Assembly: GCF_002288825.1 (NCBI RefSeq)
Contig: NZ_NSLI01000006.1
Location: forward strand, 1 to 64,000
Length of the DNA: 64,000 nucleotides
Direction: 5' to 3'
Origin: Sphingomonas lenta
Lineage (GTDB): Bacteria; Pseudomonadota; Alphaproteobacteria; Sphingomonadales; Sphingomonadaceae
The notes below the pieces were generated by a model. That model saw only the letters and a program-made list of their open reading frames with translations, was not told where the DNA came from and made no database searches. Positions 18,482 to 28,533 of the stretch are shown piece by piece. The first letter of the stretch is position 1; every line of letters begins with the position of its first letter. A program made the translations under genes and the position numbers.

Positions 18482-19809
18482 TGGGGGTTCCTCACGTAAA
18501 CGCCGTCGAGAAAGACGATCTCGACATCGATGCCGGTCGGCATCTCGATGACCGGCTGGTATTGTTCGGCCCGCTCGATCAGGTACTTGGACACGGTGTC
18601 GGCGGCGTCGCCGACCCCCTGCCCCAGCCCGCCCTGGACGATGTCGCCGGCGGACAGCGACGGACGCTTGCCATCGGTCCCGACGTTCAGCCCCGAGAAG
18701 AGGCCGTTCGCATTGGCCGAGAAGCCGCGCCCGAAGCCGCCGACGATCCCGGCTATGAGCGCCTGACTCGCTAGGCTGCCCTCGCGGCTGACGACGCGGC
18801 CGCGCACCCCGGTCTTGCCGGCGAAGCTGATGAAGCCCTTGACCTCGCTCACAGCGACGCGCCCGCCGGGCTGGTCGCAGGTCATCTTGGCGAGCTTGAC
18901 GTAGACCTTCTCCGCCGAGAGGTCGCCGCGCGCGGCCCCGTTGACCACGCAGCCCTGGATGCGCGTGGTGAGCAGCTTGCCGTCCTTCACGACCGATCGG
19001 GCGGCGCCTGTGATCCTGAGGACCACGGGCAGCGGATCGGTCTGGCTCGCCACGCCTGCGGACGCGTCCACGCCGACGATGACGCGGGCGGGCGCATAGG
19101 AGTTGGGCGGGAGATAGTCGGGGCTGTCCTCCACCTCGATCGCGGGCGCCTGCGGGCGACCCGAGCGCAGGCCCGACTTCGTCGCCGCTCCTTCGCCCGC
19201 CGCCAAGGTGAACGAGAGCGTCTTGACCTGACGCTCCGTCGCAGGCGTCAGCGCCGGGTCAACCGGTTCACCGGGTTGGCCCGCGGTCGGCGGAGCCGCG
19301 GCACCAGGTGCACCCTGCCCGCCATAGATGGGCGGCGGTGCCGGCGGAGGCGCGGCCTGCGCGCGGGCGAGCTCGCCTCTGAGTTTGCCGTTTTCCTGCG
19401 CGAGCGCATCGATCGCGCGCGTGCCGTCGCCCTTCATCGCCTGGTTCTCGGCGGCGAGCGCGTCGAGCTTGGCCTGCATGTCGGGCGACACCGCCGCCCG
19501 GCTCTCCTCGAGCGCCTTCAGCTGACGCGCCTGCGCGTCGAGCCGGTTGCCATAGATCGCGACGAACTCCTTCTGGCTGAGGTCGCGGTTGACGATGCCG
19601 TCGGTTTCGATGCGCTGCGGCGCTTCCGCCCCGCTCGATGCGCCGGGGTCGCCCCCGAACACGAACCACGCCCCGAGCAGCGCCGCCATGCCGCCGCCGC
19701 CGAGCAGCAGCATGCGCTGGCGTTGACGCGTCTTGGCGTTGAGCGCGCCGAGCGCGTCGCCCGTTTCGTCCGGCCGTGCGGTCGCCTGGGTGGTCGAGGT
19801 GCCGGTCAC
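18478..19809 (-). CDS. traB: conjugal core-complex protein TraB (VirB10-like)
   Basis: 443 residues from a GTG at 19809 that overlaps the traK stop (GTGA). One transmembrane helix (about 34-52) is followed by a coiled-coil stretch (about 95-145, with LDALAAENQAM), a Pro-rich linker (PPPAPPP) and the C-terminal VirB10-like beta-barrel domain (YAPARVIVGVDA, TTRIQGCVVNG, VRGRVVSREGS). TraB spans inner to outer membrane with TraK and TraV. Confidence 0.93.
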   Translation of the reverse strand: MTGTSTTQATARPDETGDALGALNAKTRQRQRMLLLGGGGMAALLGAWFVFGGDPGASSGAEAPQRIETDGIVNRDLSQKEFVAIYGNRLDAQARQLKALEESRAAVSPDMQAKLDALAAENQAMKGDGTRAIDALAQENGKLRGELARAQAAPPPAPPPIYGGQGAPGAAAPPTAGQPGEPVDPALTPATERQVKTLSFTLAAGEGAATKSGLRSGRPQAPAIEVEDSPDYLPPNSYAPARVIVGVDASAGVASQTDPLPVVLRITGAARSVVKDGKLLTTRIQGCVVNGAARGDLSAEKVYVKLAKMTCDQPGGRVAVSEVKGFISFAGKTGVRGRVVSREGSLASQALIAGIVGGFGRGFSANANGLFSGLNVGTDGKRPSLSAGDIVQGGLGQGVGDAADTVSKYLIERAEQYQPVIEMPTGIDVEIVFLDGVYVRNPQ

Positions 19810-20618
19810 GCGCCCGCACTCCCGTCCTGGACGACGTAGACCGTCGTGGCGCCGCGGGGGGGCAGCTCCCTTTGGCCGACGCTGACCGCGAGCGTGCCTG
19901 AGGGGGCGAGCTGGGCCGGATCGATGGCGACCGGCTTCTCCGAGCGGCTGTCGACCCGGATCACCTTCGCGGTTAGCCGCGCGCCGCGATACTCGGCGAT
20001 AAGTCGGACGCTGAGGTCGCCCACCTTTGTCGGCGCGGCGGCGACCTGGCGGAGCTGGTAGCCGTCCGGCGTCCGGCCGCTCGCGACCGACTGGATGAGC
20101 CGGACCGCCGCGTCGCGCGGGGACGATTTCGCCTCCCACGCTTCCGCCCGCTCGGTCGTGATCGCCGGGTTCGAGACGAAGACCTGCTCGGCCTCCGGGC
20201 CGCCGAGCGAGCAGGCGAACTTGTACACATAGCCCTTGCGGGTCGTCGCGAAGAAGCTGAGCCGGCCCGGCGCAAAGCCTTCGGGAACGGACAGGTAGAT
20301 GTCGCCCCGGATCGGCTCGTTGGTGACGGTGAAGTCGTTATAGGGGTATCCGGTCGTGATCTTGCTGACACTGGCGAAGGCGTCGCCGATCAGGCTGATG
20401 CGGGTGAGCTCGCGGGACGAGACGACGCACGCCACCTCGGCATTATCGGCCGCCTGGCGGTACTGCTCGGCATCGGCCGGGCTCGCGACCATGGCCACGG
20501 CGGCGCCGATCAGCGCGAGGCCCATCGGCTTGAAGAAGGTGTCGAACCGGCGCGAGGCGCCTAGGGCGAGCGACACCGAACCCGCCCCGATGAGGCAGGC
20601 AGGCGTGACGGCGATCAT
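19806..20618 (-). CDS. traK: conjugal secretin-like protein TraK
   Basis: 270 residues starting MIAVTPACLIGAG. The segment ending SPADAEQ is the likely signal peptide, preceded by an unusually long N-terminus. The mature part carries TraK features: RISLIGDAFASVSKI, NEPIRGDIYLSVPEG and a C-terminal VirB9-like region (YRGARLTAKVIRV). TraK forms the outer-membrane core with TraV and TraB. The longer open frame upstream of 20618 is rejected because it overlaps traE. Overlaps of 4 nt on both sides. Confidence 0.88.
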   Translation of the reverse strand: MIAVTPACLIGAGSVSLALGASRRFDTFFKPMGLALIGAAVAMVASPADAEQYRQAADNAEVACVVSSRELTRISLIGDAFASVSKITTGYPYNDFTVTNEPIRGDIYLSVPEGFAPGRLSFFATTRKGYVYKFACSLGGPEAEQVFVSNPAITTERAEAWEAKSSPRDAAVRLIQSVASGRTPDGYQLRQVAAAPTKVGDLSVRLIAEYRGARLTAKVIRVDSRSEKPVAIDPAQLAPSGTLAVSVGQRELPPRGATTVYVVQDGSAGA

Positions 20619-21181
20619 AGGGACGCGTCCTTCTTGTCGGGGACGAGCGCGAAGCTCAGGAGCGAGAGGCGCAGGCCCGCGTAGCGCCAGCCGAAGCGGA
20701 ACCGCTTCTTCTCGCTCGCGATGACCTGCCCGCCCACGAAGGTCTTGAGATCGCCGTCGACCACAGACGTGAGCGTCTCGGCGTCGACGGTGAGCCCGGT
20801 GATGACGAAGGCCTGGCTCAGATCGGACCCACGCTGCTCGGTCACGATCTTGACCAGCTCGGCCCGGAGCGTCCCATAGGCCGACGGGTCGGCGACCTTC
20901 AGGATCTGCTCCATCCAATAGTCGAGCGCGGCCGGCGAGCGGTTGAGCAGCACCAGCGCGACGTCGCGGGTGACGAGCTCGAGATAGTCGGCCGAAACGC
21001 CCGACGAGCTGATCGCCAGCGGCCGCGTGTTGATCGGCTGCAGGATCACCTCGCGGTCGCGGGTGCTCAGGGACGAGACCAGCGCGAGGTTGGTCAGGAA
21101 CGAGCCGCCTGCGGCGATGAGCAGGACCCTGCGCTGCCGCAGCAGCGATTGGGTGCGCTGGTGCGCGATGTCGGAGAGCAT
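20615..21181 (-). CDS. traE: conjugal pilus assembly protein TraE
   Basis: 188 residues, equal to F TraE. A short cytoplasmic N-terminus is followed by one membrane helix (about 18-38, LLIAAGGSFLTNLALV) and the periplasmic TraE/VirB8-like body (VSADYLELVTRDVALVLLNRSP, VIASEKKRFRFGWRYAGLRL). The ATG at 21181 was chosen because residues upstream fall inside traL. It lies 10 bp after traL and overlaps traK by 4 nt. Confidence 0.93.
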   Translation of the reverse strand: MLSDIAHQRTQSLLRQRRVLLIAAGGSFLTNLALVSSLSTRDREVILQPINTRPLAISSSGVSADYLELVTRDVALVLLNRSPAALDYWMEQILKVADPSAYGTLRAELVKIVTEQRGSDLSQAFVITGLTVDAETLTSVVDGDLKTFVGGQVIASEKKRFRFGWRYAGLRLSLLSFALVPDKKDASL

Positions 21182-21191
21182 GGGATCCTCC

Positions 21192-21479
21192 TCAGCCGGC
21201 GAGGCGACGGCAATGGGAGGGCGGCGTGGCGCGCAACCGAACGAAGCTCTCGCCCAGGTACCAGTAGGCCGCGTGAATGGCCCAGGATGAGGCGCGCCCT
21301 GCTTTTGCCTTGCGAAGAGCGAACCAGGCACCCCCGGCCCCGATCAGGCCGAGCAGGATGTGCTGGGAGAAGATGCCCCAGGCGAACGGGACCGCGAGCC
21401 CCAGGAACTCGTCCAGGGTCCACAGCCCGATGAGCTCGGGATCGTCGAGCCGCCGGGGCACCATGTACTTGTCGGCCAT
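21192..21479 (-). CDS. traL: type-F conjugation protein TraL
   Basis: 95 residues, close to F TraL (91). It starts MADKYMVPRRLDDPE and has two membrane segments (LGLAVPFAWGIFSQHILLGLIGA and a weaker one near WAIHAAYWYLGE), the normal TraL layout. TraL is an inner-membrane pilus assembly factor. It follows traA after 28 bp and precedes traE by 10 bp. Confidence 0.92.
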   Translation of the reverse strand: MADKYMVPRRLDDPELIGLWTLDEFLGLAVPFAWGIFSQHILLGLIGAGGAWFALRKAKAGRASSWAIHAAYWYLGESFVRLRATPPSHCRRLAG

Positions 21480-21507
21480 CGCGCCGCTCCGCCCTCCTGA
21501 CCTACGA

Positions 21508-21831
21508 TCAGATGATCGCGGTGACGGTGGAGGTGACGATCGGCACACCGGTGCCGACGCCGATGCCGACAGCGACGGGGATCGCGACCTGGCCCAGGTT
21601 GAAGCGCCCCGACGCCATGCCGATGATGCCGCCCGCGAGGCTGAGGACGGCGATGATCTTGCCGCCCGAGCCCTCGAGGAAGTTGGTGAACTGGTCGAGC
21701 GCGGGGCCGAACGTCGCGTCGGCGCCGGCCTGCGCCGCCGTGGCGCAGGCCAGCACGGCGAGGCCGGGAAGGATGTAGTCGGCGGCGCGGCCGAGCCGTT
21801 GCTTGGCGCCCGCCAGGGTCAAGGTCTTCAT
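21508..21831 (-). CDS. traA: F-type pilin TraA
   Basis: 107 residues: a long leader (to about ATAAQAGA) and a mature part of about 70 residues with two hydrophobic helices (IIAVLSLAGGIIGMAS and VAIPVAVGIGVGTGVPI) separated by a short polar loop (GRFNLG), the F-pilin topology. It is the first gene of the operon, which fits a pilin. The ATG at 21831 gives a leader of usual length. The S26 peptidase encoded downstream is a candidate processing enzyme. Confidence 0.9.
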   Translation of the reverse strand: MKTLTLAGAKQRLGRAADYILPGLAVLACATAAQAGADATFGPALDQFTNFLEGSGGKIIAVLSLAGGIIGMASGRFNLGQVAIPVAVGIGVGTGVPIVTSTVTAII

Positions 21832-21944
21832 GCGAGTGGTCTCCGAGGCTGTCGAAGCGGTCGATCCGTCGACCGCCAGACAGGCTTGAAGCACCGGTCG
21901 GGGTTCGCTCAACGATTAGGAACAGAATCGGAACATCCGACCTG

Positions 21945-22175
21945 CTCTTTCGCGCGGGACGCGCCAGTTCTCGCGCGGAACGCTGGGATTTTTCCTCGCC
22001 CGCGCGAAACTCGGTTGGCGCGATCAGCGACTTCTCGCGACCGGCGCGAGAACCGTCGCGCGGCCAAGCGATTGCGATCGGGTGCCCCGATTCGAGCCGG
22101 TGCGCGGATCGGACTCGGATTGCGCTCGTTCTCCGGCCCGATAGGATGTTCTTGTTTTGTTTTCCTCGCGCGGGT
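21945..22175. promoter_or_regulatory. tra promoter region with repeated CGCGAGAA/TTCTCGCG boxes
   Basis: The roughly 390-bp gap between traA and the divergent HTH gene holds a cluster of related boxes. There is a perfect inverted repeat TTCTCGCG-N5-CGCGAGAA at 22032-22052 and a GTTC...GAAC box around TCGCGCG at 21967-21981. Partial copies lie near 21948-21959 (TTTCGCGCGGGA), 21991-22009 (TTTC...GAAA) and about 22160-22174 (TTTTCCTCGCGCGGG). The clustering suggests operator sites for a dimeric regulator, most simply the HTH protein encoded next door. No clear -10/-35 pair was identified. Confidence 0.6.
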
Positions 22176-22217
22176 TAGTCGCTTATGTCGCGAGCGAATC
22201 GATTCGGGAGTGATCGG

Positions 22218-22703
22218 ATGATCGAGGGCGGTAGTACCGGTGCAACGGGAGGTGTGGACCTGAAGGGTCTCGTCGCCGCGCTGCTACAGCAGTCGCGCTT
22301 TTCACAGCGCGAACTGTGCGACCGGACCGGGCTCAGCAAGGATCAGCTGAGCCGCACCTTCTCACGCAAGCGTCCAGTCGAGTTGCGCGAGGCACTCACG
22401 CTCGTGGACGCGGCCGATATGCCCGCCCGCGCGGCGATCACGCTTGCCCTGTTCGAACGCCCCGACCTCGCGGTCGAATGGTCGCGCTCCGGCATGTCGG
22501 AGTTCCTGGAGACGCTGATCAGGGAGCTGCCCGAAGCGATGCTGGCGGAACTCGGGGACGGCATCGACCGCGTGAACCCGCGCTGGGGCAAGCTCGCGGC
22601 GCGCTTTGTCGCCCAGCGCATCGCGCATCATGTCCAGGAGATCATCGACCGCGAGGAGGAGATCGCGGAGTTCAAGCCGAACGCGAGTCGCGCGATGGGC
22701 TGA
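22218..22703 (+). CDS. HTH regulator divergent from the tra operon
   Basis: 161 residues from the ATG at 22218, with GGGAG at 22206-22210; an upstream ATG at 22185 would add 11 residues. A helix-turn-helix is evident at SQRELCDRTGLSKDQLSRTFSR (about residues 27-48), a phage-repressor-like pattern. The C-terminal part is helical (RELPEAMLAELGDGIDRV, ending in a charged helix). Divergent placement across the palindrome-rich gap suggests control of the conjugation operon and of itself (inferred). Confidence 0.7.
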   Translation: MIEGGSTGATGGVDLKGLVAALLQQSRFSQRELCDRTGLSKDQLSRTFSRKRPVELREALTLVDAADMPARAAITLALFERPDLAVEWSRSGMSEFLETLIRELPEAMLAELGDGIDRVNPRWGKLAARFVAQRIAHHVQEIIDREEEIAEFKPNASRAMG

Positions 22704-23020
22704 CACCAGTCGCGAAACCGCACCCCCTCAACACTGGCCGATGCTCGGGAGGGCGAGCGGAGGCGAGCACAGCGTGATCAGATGCCGACCGCCCTCCCGA
22801 TCCTCGCCGCTGCTCCTCAGCGACCCCCGTGTGCACCGCGCGCGCGCCAATCCGTCCCGCCTGATGAACATCGCGCTGCTCTGGCCACCGGAAGCGGGAG
22901 GAGAGACCGGCTGCGGATAGCCGGAGGCGATCAGGCGACGCGAGCGGAACGGCTCGCCCCGTCTGGCCTCCTCTCGGCTGAGATTTCGACGCTCGGTACT
23001 TCCAGTTCGGACGACGGGCG
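22704..23020. other. intergenic, no supported gene
   Basis: No ORF with coding character. It may contain the promoter of the recombinase unit; no convincing box was recognised. Confidence 0.4.
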
Positions 23021-23365
23021 ATGAACGCGCCCCGGAGCTCGGCCGAGACCATCATCCACTTGGATCGCAAGCTGTCGCGCGCGGCGCAGCGGGGGCGAGG
23101 CGTGACCCTCACCTCCGACCAGCTCGACGCGCTCACCGAGCTCGGTCTGCTCGAGCGGCTCAGCGAGGCCAAGGCGGCCATCCTGAAGGAACATGCGCGG
23201 TGTCGACGGATAAAGGTGGCGTCTATCAGCGAGGAGGTTTCTGGCTCGATCTCGTTCGCGGTGCCGGCGGAGAGCCCCTCAACGACAACTGGTACATCTG
23301 GTGGTACGACTCCGAGCGCGGACGGCAGCGCCGCAAGACAACGGGCACGAACAATGTTCGGCTAG
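23021..23365 (+). CDS. small protein overlapping the integrase gene
   Basis: 114 residues. The N-terminal 65 (LDRKLSRAAQRGRGVTLTSDQ, LDALTELGLLERLSEAKA) look like a small helical DNA-binding or accessory protein. The C-terminal 50 overlap the integrase in another frame and are Ser/Thr/Gly low-complexity. Such a short ORF overlapping the recombinase start is a recurring arrangement in sphingomonad integrative elements (recalled, not searched). It might be an excisionase-like factor, which is speculation from position. Confidence 0.55.
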   Translation: MNAPRSSAETIIHLDRKLSRAAQRGRGVTLTSDQLDALTELGLLERLSEAKAAILKEHARCRRIKVASISEEVSGSISFAVPAESPSTTTGTSGGTTPSADGSAARQRARTMFG

Positions 23366-24543
23366 CATGCGACAAGCTGGACGAGCACTATCTCGCGACG
23401 TTCAGGCCCACGGCGGCCGACCAGGCCGTCTATGACGTGAGCACGGCGCTGACCGACTATTTTGTCGAGCACGGCCAGAAGCAGATCAGCGCGGAAGCGA
23501 TCAAGGCGCGCTTGAAGCTGATGTCCCGATTCATCGATCACGAGGCGCAGGCCGGCCGACTGGCCACTCCCTTCCTGCCCGACCACATTGACGACTATTG
23601 GCTTTCGCGCTTCCGAGAGTGGGCGCTCGCGGAACCGATCGTCTCGCGCAGGAAGGACGCCAGCGGCCAGTGGGTCGCCGGCTCAAGCCGTCCGCGTACC
23701 GCTTCCAGCACCGAGGAGAGCATCATCCAGCTTAAGGCGGCCCTGAACCACGCCTTCCGGCGTCGGCGAATCCGCTACGTTCCGCCGCTCAAGCACAAGA
23801 CGCGAGCGGCGGTGACTCCCGTCCGGACCTATCGGCTGAGCATGACGGCGCTCGGCGAGATGATCGACTTCACCGTGCGCGGCAGCGGCAACTATGCCGG
23901 CCACGCCGACAGGCTCCTGTCACTTCGCCGCTACCTAATCGCGGCGATCTGCACGCTGGCTCGTCCGGACGCCATCTTCGATATGAGCGTGCTGAAGGAG
24001 CGCGGTCAGTGGCTGCGCGCCGATCACCGGTTCAGCTTGAACCCAGAGGGCCGTGCGCAGACGAAGAAGCATCGGCCAATCGTGCCGGTCAACGATCTCC
24101 TGCATGTGTGGCTTGATGCAACCGACGAGTGGTTCGTCTGTCGAGAAAGGCTGGTGTTCGAGAAAGGCCAGGAGATCGAGCGCGTCGAGCAGATCGGGGT
24201 ACGGAGCGTCAAGTCAGGCTGGGACACGATGCGTACGGAACTCAGGATTCCGGCAGGCTGGGGGCCGAAGCTCATTCGGCATTCGATGGCGAGCGAACTC
24301 CGCCGGCGCCGGGCGGATCCGTGGGAGCTCGCCGGTCAACTCGGGCACCGAGTGCTCAAGACCTCCGAAATCTACGCCATCTACGATCCCGACTACCTAA
24401 GCACCGTTCAGGCCGCGATCGACGACGTACTCGCGGATCTGCGTCGTTCGACAGGCGATATGCTGCCGCCGCGAACGAGGCCGCCGCTCCCTTCGCCCGT
24501 CGATGCCGGCGGACACGACGAGCGACTCACTCGCGACCGCTAG
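23200..24543 (+). CDS. tyrosine recombinase / integrase
   Basis: 447 residues. The N-terminal part (GGFWLDLVRGAGG, WYIWWYDSERGRQRRKTT) resembles an arm- or core-binding region. The C-terminal catalytic domain shows Arg255 (CTLARPDAIF), a Lys pair (TKKHR, about 289), PKLIRHSMASELR with Arg360-His361 (Lys in the usual first His position), LGH (His383) and the nucleophile Tyr392 in TSEIYAIY. It probably mobilises or integrates the element carrying the tra cluster. It converges on cueR with a 41-bp gap. Confidence 0.85.
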   Translation: MSTDKGGVYQRGGFWLDLVRGAGGEPLNDNWYIWWYDSERGRQRRKTTGTNNVRLACDKLDEHYLATFRPTAADQAVYDVSTALTDYFVEHGQKQISAEAIKARLKLMSRFIDHEAQAGRLATPFLPDHIDDYWLSRFREWALAEPIVSRRKDASGQWVAGSSRPRTASSTEESIIQLKAALNHAFRRRRIRYVPPLKHKTRAAVTPVRTYRLSMTALGEMIDFTVRGSGNYAGHADRLLSLRRYLIAAICTLARPDAIFDMSVLKERGQWLRADHRFSLNPEGRAQTKKHRPIVPVNDLLHVWLDATDEWFVCRERLVFEKGQEIERVEQIGVRSVKSGWDTMRTELRIPAGWGPKLIRHSMASELRRRRADPWELAGQLGHRVLKTSEIYAIYDPDYLSTVQAAIDDVLADLRRSTGDMLPPRTRPPLPSPVDAGGHDERLTRDR

Positions 24544-24584
24544 GTGCGAGAGAGTACTAAGCGAGGGCTGCAATCCGCTCCCTG

Positions 24585-25037
24585 TTACGAGGCAGGAACT
24601 CCCGCTTTTCCGAACCGTCGCGGCGCAGGACGAGGTAGAGGGGATCCGATACCCTCCTCCAGCCCGGCTATGATCGGACAGTCGGGCCGGTCGTCGCCGT
24701 GGCAGCTCGCGGCCAGCGTCTCGAGCGTCGCGATCATGCCCTGGATCTCGGCCACCTTGGCGCGCAACGCCTCGACGTGACCTAGCGCCAACGCCTTCAC
24801 GTCCGCGCTGGCGCGGCTGCGATCGTTCCAAAGCGACAGCAGGTCGCCGATCTGCTCGACAGTGAACCCGAGGTCGCGCGCGCGGCGGATGAAGCGGAGG
24901 CGGTGGACATCGTTGTCGCCATAGTAGCGATAGCCGGTGTCTCGTCGCGCGGCTTGGGGGATCAACCCCGCCTGCTCGTAGTAGCGGATCATCTTGGCGC
25001 TGACGCCGGACGCCTTTGCCGCCTCGCCGATGTTCAT
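24585..25037 (-). CDS. cueR: Cu(I)-responsive MerR-type regulator CueR
   Basis: 150 residues. The N-terminal MerR winged helix (MNIGEAAKASGVSAKMIRYY) and the effector loop with Cys112 and Cys120 (SCHGDDRPDC) match the spacing of CueR's Cu(I) ligands exactly. It forms an operon with the glutaredoxin and is encoded right after copA on the same strand. CueR-type operators are found upstream of copA, the copZ-like gene and the second oxidase. Confidence 0.93.
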   Translation of the reverse strand: MNIGEAAKASGVSAKMIRYYEQAGLIPQAARRDTGYRYYGDNDVHRLRFIRRARDLGFTVEQIGDLLSLWNDRSRASADVKALALGHVEALRAKVAEIQGMIATLETLAASCHGDDRPDCPIIAGLEEGIGSPLPRPAPRRFGKAGVPAS

Positions 25038-25309
25038 GGACGCGCTCCCTCGCCTGCCGGATTGCTGACCAGGCCGAGCGCGGCCGCGATCTTCGGGCGC
25101 TGTTCGCCATAGGTGCCGTAGAAGAATCGATCGCCGACAAAGGTGATGGGCGCGACGCGCACCCCGGTCCGCGCCTTGGCTTCGTCCATCACCGCCGAAC
25201 CGGTCAGGTCGCGTTCCTCGTAGGCGATGCCCTGCCCCTCGAACCACCGCTTGAGCGCGTGGCAGTCGGGGCAGGTCGGCGTGGTGTAGATGGTGACGGA
25301 CTTGTCCAT
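25034..25309 (-). CDS. glutaredoxin-like protein
   Basis: 91 residues with a thioredoxin-fold start VTIYTTPTCPDCHALKRWF carrying CPDC, and a cis-Pro VAPITFVGDRFFYGTYGE. It overlaps cueR by 4 nt and lies 16 bp downstream of copA. Redox protection or copper-thiol handling is a reasonable guess from context. Similar small glutaredoxins often accompany copA/cueR in alphaproteobacteria. Confidence 0.85.
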   Translation of the reverse strand: MDKSVTIYTTPTCPDCHALKRWFEGQGIAYEERDLTGSAVMDEAKARTGVRVAPITFVGDRFFYGTYGEQRPKIAAALGLVSNPAGEGARP

Positions 25310-25325
25310 GATCCTCTCCCTTCCG

Positions 25326-27872
<2,547 letters not shown>

Positions 27873-27901
27873 GAGCTGTCCTTTCTCGCTCTATGGCACC
27901 C

Positions 27902-27932
27902 CAGATAGGGTTTCCAACGATTGGAAGGTCAA
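27902..27932 (-). promoter_or_regulatory. CueR-type promoter of copA
   Basis: Reading the minus strand: TTGACC (-35, 27927-27932), a 19-bp spacer holding the palindrome TTCCAATCGTTGGAA (27912-27926) and TATCTG as -10 (27902-27907). A dyad inside an over-long 19-bp spacer is the hallmark of MerR/CueR-activated promoters. It lies 30-60 bp upstream of the copA start. Confidence 0.85.
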
Positions 27933-27957
27933 GGGGCTCACTCGCATCCGCCAGCTC

Positions 27958-27988
27958 TTGACCTTACCATCGTGGTAAGCCCCACATG
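27958..27988 (+). promoter_or_regulatory. CueR-type promoter of the copZ-like gene
   Basis: TTGACC at 27958-27963 is followed by the perfect dyad CTTACCATCGTGGTAAG (27963-27979) and a weak -10 (CACATG, 27983-27988) at 19-bp spacing. It drives the plus-strand HMA gene and stands back to back with the copA promoter. Confidence 0.75.
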
Positions 27989-28021
27989 GTTCCGCGAACG
28001 TCATCACGAAGGAGAGTTCGC

Positions 28022-28231
28022 GTGTTCAAGTTGCATGTACCCGGTATGACCTGTGGCGGCTGCGCCCGCCGTATTACCACCGCCATTCACGCCGTTGATC
28101 CAGCGGCCGAGGTCATCGCCCGGCCGCCCAGCCGCGAGGTCTCGGTGCGTACCACGGCGGACCTGCAGTCGCTCCTGGCTGCGCTGGAGGACACGGGCTA
28201 CCCGGCGACCGCAAGCGGTGGGGTCGCCTGA
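28022..28231 (+). CDS. HMA-domain copper chaperone, CopZ-like
   Basis: 69 residues, one heavy-metal-associated domain with the metal-binding loop PGMTCGGCARRI (Cys pair near residues 10 and 13). A GTG start at 28022 is chosen because AAGGAG ends 7 bp upstream (28009-28014); an upstream ATG at 27986 would sit inside the promoter. It probably carries Cu(I) to CopA, and is divergent from copA under its own CueR box. Confidence 0.85.
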   Translation: MFKLHVPGMTCGGCARRITTAIHAVDPAAEVIARPPSREVSVRTTADLQSLLAALEDTGYPATASGGVA

Positions 28232-28533
28232 GGTGAGCCGGGTGTCTGTTCAGGTCGCGCAGAGGTGATCGGTCGAAGAGAAGCGAAAACCTGAGCCGTC
28301 CCGGAGGTGGCTCTACCGGCGCGGGCACGCGGCCTATGGCGGAGGTCTGAGTGCCTGAGCTCTTGGACGTCACCGGGCGCATCAAAGCCCGGACTCCCGC
28401 TGCCGTCCCAAGCTGCACGGAGTCGATTGACCTGATCGAGGCTGCGTGCTCGGACCTGTAGCCACCTTGACGGGGAGCGCCGGGCCGAGTCACGCTTTGT
28501 CAGGTCCGTCGCCCCGTCAGGAAACTCGCAGTC
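28232..28533. other. intergenic, nothing recognised
   Basis: About 300 bp between the copZ-like gene and the nuclease-like gene. No coding-like frame, strong hairpin or recurrent motif was seen. Confidence 0.4.

Noticed and set aside
24544..24584. Attachment site between integrase and cueR
   Set aside because: No direct repeat of this short gap was found elsewhere in the window, so an att core cannot be supported.
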